Part shown: positions 59,958 through 64,000 of the stretch, in pieces | Numbering within the stretch: position 1 is the stretch's first letter | How the letters are laid out: every line of letters begins with the position of its first letter | Source of the DNA: Ottelia alismoides | Taxonomy: Eukaryota > Streptophyta > Magnoliopsida > Alismatales > Hydrocharitaceae | NCBI GenBank assembly: GCA_037367405.1 | Contig: JAZKJV010000086.1 | Span: 2,651,001 to 2,715,000 of the forward strand | Reading direction: 5' to 3' | DNA: 64,000 nt | The notes under the pieces: generated by a model | Told to the model about the DNA's origin: nothing | Seen by the model: the letters and a program-made list of their open reading frames with translations, nothing else | The model's database searches: none | Made by a program: the position numbers and the translations under genes

Positions 59958-61245
59958 GTGGCAGCAATTTCAAGGACAGATCCAGCCACTGCCAGCACAA
60001 ATCATGATTCGATTGAGCCAGACTTCCTTGATGATCACACATTACATGAGCTCAAACCTTTACCCACAACACTTATGTATGCCTTCCTTGCAGGACAAGC
60101 AAAGAAGTATCCTGTCATCATGAGCTCGCAATTGACCAAGGATTAGGAATCTCACTTGCTAGAGATCCTGGAGAAAAACCGCAAGGCGATAGGTTGGAGC
60201 ATTTCCGATCTCCACGGGATAAATTCCGCTCTGTCTTCGCACCATATATACTTGGAAAATGAAGCTAAACTCTCTCGTAAATTCCAACGTCGGTTGAATC
60301 CAAATTTATGGGAGGTAGTGAAGAAGGAAATAGAAAAATGGTGCAACGCAGGTTTTATTTATCCCATCTCTGATTCCAAATGCGTGTCCCCAATCCATGT
60401 GGTCCCGAAAAAGTTAGGAATTCAGACAACCACCAATGAAGAAAAAGAGGAGATCGTGACACGAGTACCCACGTCATGGTACGTCTATGTGGATTACAGA
60501 TGCCTGAATGCTGCGATGAAGAAGGATCACTTCCCCCTACCATTCATTGATCAGATCTTAGAGAGACTAGCGGGGAAAGAATTCTTCTACTTTTTAGACG
60601 GGTTCTCAGGCTACAATCAAGTAGCCATAGCTCCTGAGGACCAAGAAAAGACCACATTTACATGCCCCTTTGTTACCTATGCTTTCAGGCGCATGCCCTT
60701 CGGGTTATGAAATACTCCTAGTACTTTTCAAAGGTGCATGATTGCTGTATTCTCCGAAATGGTTCATGAATTCCTAGAAGTCTTCATGGATGACTTCTCA
60801 GTCCACGGCGATTCCTTCGATTCCTGTCTTAAGAATCTGGACTGAGTCCTCAAGAGATGTTGTGAGGTCAATCTGGTACTCTCCTGAGAGAAAAGTCACT
60901 TCATGGTTACGGAGGGCATTGTGTTGGGGCATGTCATAAGAGGAATGGAGGTTGATCCTGCCAAGGAGGATGTGATCAGATGACTCCATCCACCAACCAA
61001 CATAAAATAGTTGAGGTCTTTCCTCGGGCATGTCGTAATTTATCGAAGATTTATCAAGGATTTGTCTAAGATTGCCCGACCACTAACTGAGCTGTTAAGA
61101 AAGGACATGGAGTTTATTGTGGATCAAAAATGTCTCGAGGACCTACTATAAGGAATGATCATGGACGTCCCGATCCTACAAGCCCCAGATTGGTCTCTGC
61201 CTTTTGAAATCATGACGGGCGCCTCAATCTTTGCTGTTATGGGGC
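59958..61245 (+). pseudogene. Athila copy 2 reverse transcriptase (nonsense-broken)
   Basis: One frame from 59958 to about 61235. It reads ELKPLPTTLMYAFLAGQ, LLEILEKNRKAIGWSISDLHG, CVSPIHVVPKKLG, DYRCLNAAMKKDHFPLPFIDQ, FLDGFSGYNQVAIAPEDQEKT and FRRMPFGL. A TGA (60708-60710) stands where Cys is usual. The active-site box VFMDDFSVHG (60786-60794 encodes MDD) is intact, then LVLS-stop-EKSHFMV, IKDLSKIARPLTELL. Stops in frame: 60144-60146 (Gln to TAG), 60708, and several further TGA/TAG/TAA between 60840 and 61152. Most are one G-to-A or C-to-T step from Trp or Gln codons. There is no frameshift in about 1.27 kb. Confidence 0.92.
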
Positions 61246-61700
61246 TGTGTTAGGACAGAGGAGGGATTGCGTCCCGTTCTCCATACACTACGCAAGCAAA
61301 TTGCTCGATACTGCTCAACGTAATTATACAGTTACGGAAAAGGAGATGCTTGCGGTAGTGTTTGCCTTGGATAAATTCAGATCCCATTTAATTGGATCCA
61401 ATGTAATTGTGTTCACAGAACGCTATGATACTTAATGGAAAAGAAGGACGCGAAGGCACGTCTTATTAGGTGGATTCTAATTATCAAGGAGTTTGATTTG
61501 GACATTTGTGATAAACCTGGAAAGAAGAACGTAGTAGCTGATCACCTCTCCCATCTTGAGGATCTTAATGCTTATGATGATACACCGATTCGAGATACCT
61601 TTCCGGACGAGTCGATTTTTGTTGTCGACTCACTCCCATGGTATGCCAATATCGTGAACTATCTTGTCTTCTTCCTGAAGATTGGCCCAAGAAACACATA
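61246..61700 (+). pseudogene. Athila copy 2 RNase H
   Basis: After a one-base shift near 61235 it reads VLGQRRDCVPFSIHYASKLLD, QRNYTVTEKEMLAVVFALDKFRSHLIGS and IVFTERYDT. A second break near 61430 follows, then KDAKARLIRWILIIKEFDLDICDKPGKKNVVADHLSHL. In the element this domain removes template RNA. Adjacent blocks typical of Athila are intact apart from the shifts. Confidence 0.88.
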
Positions 61701-62987
61701 GACCGACTGAAGTCGGATTCATGGCACTACCATTGGGAGGATCCGATCCTTTTCTTTGAAGGACCTGATTGTGTTTGGAGACGGTGTATTCCTCCGGAGG
61801 AATATCAGAGTGTCCTTTCTTTATGGCACAGTTTGGAGGCAGGAGGACACCATTCCGGGAAGAGGACCGCATGGAAGGTACTTCAGTGTGGCTTATACTA
61901 GCCGACTCTGTTTCGCGATGCAATTAACTTTCCAAAGTCTTGCCCAGTATGCCAGTGAATGGGGTGAACCATTGGTTCCAAGGATGAGATGCCGATGTAG
62001 TCCGTCATCATTTGTGATGTCTTTGACGCTTGGGGCATCAATTTCATGGGCCAATTCCCTATCTGCCACGGATTTGAATACATCCTTCTGGCGGTAGATT
62101 ATCTGTCAAGGTGGGTGGAGGCTATCCCAACCTGAGCCGCAGACAGCAAGACTGTTTGTAAATTCATTAGAGAACACATCATCTCTAGGTTCGGGATTCC
62201 CAAAATGTTCATATGAGATGGGGGTAGCCACTTTGTGAATAGAGATGTGAAGAAGCTCTTGAAGGATTACGACATCGAACACCGTGTCCTAGTCTTTACC
62301 ACCCACAGACCAATGGTATGGCTGAGGTGTCAAATAGGGAGGTGAAAACCATATTGCAGAAGCTTGTCCACCCAGACAGGAAGGACTGATCTCAGAAATT
62401 GGATCAAGGCCTATGGGCTTATTGGACAGCTTACAAGACACCATTAGGAACCTCCCCATTCAGGATGGTACTTGGGAAGCCATGCCATTTGCCTACAGAG
62501 TTAGTGCACAAATCAGAATAGGCAATCAATAAGGTCAATTGGAACACACACATAGGGCAGAGATAAGAGAATTGGATCTGAATGAGCTTGTGGAAGTCAG
62601 AAATCGAGCATACGACAACAATTTGGTGTACAAGAACAAATTTAAGCGTTGGCATGATAGATATATCAGACGAAAGTCCTTTGTTCCTAGACAGAAGGTA
62701 TGGTTGTTTAATGCAAAGCTGAAGGTTTTCCAAGGAAAGCTGAAATCCAAGTGGACGGGCCCATTCATTGTCCGTGTTGTGCATGATAGTGGATGTGTTG
62801 AGATCTCAGATCTTACAGATAACGCACAAACGTTCCAAGTCAATGGACAGCTGTGAAAGCACGTCGTCGAACCCCATGAGCAGTTAGTCCATATTGAGGA
62901 GATTGTATTCATGCGCGAGACTGATTCAGCAGACCTTGAAACAGTAAACTCTCGCCATCTGCAACATCTGGAAAGATTCAGACCGTG
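61701..62987 (+). pseudogene. Athila copy 2 integrase (broken, catalytic Asp lost)
   Basis: The zinc-binding part reads WRRCIPPEEYQSVLSLWHSLEAGGHHSGKRTAWKVLQ and FPKSCPVCQ over two frames, with TGG to TAG before PTLF. In the core, [10 protein letters not shown] has Asn (AAT 62040-62042) where the first catalytic Asp stands in Athila integrases. Further on are [16 protein letters not shown], a stop in place of Ser before DGGSHFVN, and the end of the core in other frames. From 62560 the C-terminal part RRKSFVPRQKVWLFNAKLKVF and SKWTGPFIVRVV follows, with the last codon before TGA 62985-62987. It parallels 1-507. Confidence 0.88.
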
Positions 62988-64000
62988 ATCCTTGTATATA
63001 CCCATCACTCTTGTACATTCTTCCCCTCCCTCCCGTGACTCTAATCACTCACCCCAGCTTCACGTATTTCCACCCACAACTATACTTGGGATGACCAGAT
63101 CCTAAGTATAGGGGTGCAGGTATCACCTGAGTCCATTCTCTGTACATCCTTCATATCACATCAGTCCTCATACACCCTTCCGTCCTTTACTTAGGCTGTC
63201 CTGAGCCTAAGTATGGGGGGGACCCATACCCATTATGTATATACTCATACACTTCCCCTCTTGACCTCGTCCGCCCCATTTTTTGATCTTCTTCTACACT
63301 GAGGCTGCCATAGCCTAAGTATAGGGGGGCAGGACGTCTTCTATACATTTTTGATATTTTAGCTCTCCTACGCTTAGCATAAGCTATATCTTTTTTATCG
63401 TTTTTCATGCTCTCGGGACATAGCACACGATAAGTATAGGGGGGCTTGTATATATTACCCATAGCTCATACTTTCACATATTATTATATATATTATTCAA
63501 TAATTACGGGATGGGTAAAAATGTAGAAACTTTTTTGTAAAATACATGTAAATTTATATATTGTATAACACTTGTATATTACCTAACTGGGGAGGTATTC
63601 CAAATGTGAATATATATAATCTCAAAAACAAAGGCTTCTTATTCACTCTCGCACATCATCTATGCATCTGAAAAGAAAGAAAGAAAAAAAGAGTCTTGCA
63701 TTTCTTTCATCTACATAGCATGTCATCTGCATCTCATCTGCATATCTTGCATATGCAAGGTGAACAACTAGTGGGTTCTGAACCAAGTTATGAATAGATG
63801 TTGAGGAGGTACTTGATTTGACCTTAATCCACCTAATTATAGAGGAACCTTATAGGATCTGGAGTTAAGATTTCTCAGGTCAAGCGACTTAATTCTCTGA
63901 GTCTGCAAGTCTATGTTCACATGTCATCTTGATTAGTCTAAGTAGAATATCTCGTGCACACGCATGATTCTTATGGACAGTGAACTAACTTGGACAAGCA
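62988..64000 (+). mobile_element. Athila copy 2, region between pol and 3' LTR (cut by window end)
   Basis: Homologous to about 560-1610 of copy 1. Hairpin plus G-tract modules recur near 63081-63113, 63188-63213 and 63299-63330. An extra unit cgataagtataggggggc near 63427-63445 has no counterpart in copy 1 (1070-1090). The 3' LTR should start about 0.8 kb beyond the window. Confidence 0.85.

Overview
The window is flowering-plant repeat DNA. Every stretch I can assign belongs to a long terminal repeat (LTR) retrotransposon, and I see no host gene, rRNA, tRNA gene or CRISPR. The families are a Ty3/gypsy Athila-type element, a Ty3/gypsy Tekay/Del-type chromovirus, and two related Ty1/copia subfamilies with Tork/Angela/BARE-like pol motifs. 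This suggests nested, probably pericentromeric, heterochromatin of an angiosperm. The species cannot be told from the sequence.

Layout, outermost layer first. (1) Athila level: 1-2418 is the 3' end of one Athila internal region. Its 3' LTR starts at 2419 and, once younger insertions are removed, continues as 2419-3677, 31691-33187 and 54465-55421. A primer binding site (55435-55452) and a second Athila internal region (to the window end) follow directly. (2) A minus-strand Tekay tandem, LTR A - internal 1 - LTR B - internal 2 - LTR C, sits in that LTR (3678-31685, near-matching 5-base target duplications). (3) Tekay LTR C is itself split by a plus-strand copia element (19747-30141) whose 5' end has been deleted. 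(4) Further right, a solo copia LTR (33188-54459, target duplication cagtc) is split by a minus-strand tandem of its own subfamily, LTR D - internal - LTR E - internal - LTR F (34726-53343, target duplication aagag).

Three unrelated families at three nesting depths therefore all show the same LTR-internal-LTR-internal-LTR arrangement. For the two inner arrays, target duplications are seen only at the outer edges. This is what unequal crossing over between LTRs predicts.

All coding regions are decayed. The plus-strand copia element is the best preserved: protease to RNase H is one 1012-codon frame broken only by six nonsense codons, and its RT box reads YVDV instead of YVDD. The Tekay copies are damaged in different places. 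The second Athila copy has many Trp-to-stop and Gln-to-stop changes and has lost an integrase catalytic Asp. The minus-strand copia copies keep only fragments.

The most unusual signal is in the copia LTRs. The U3 region upstream of the TATA box carries a dense series of perfect short inverted repeats, most with 3-base spacers and many closing as AAT-NNN-ATT. At two of them, paired substitutions between subfamilies preserve pairing. The Athila 3' region has a separate device: repeated hairpins that each end in a G-tract resembling the polypurine tract.
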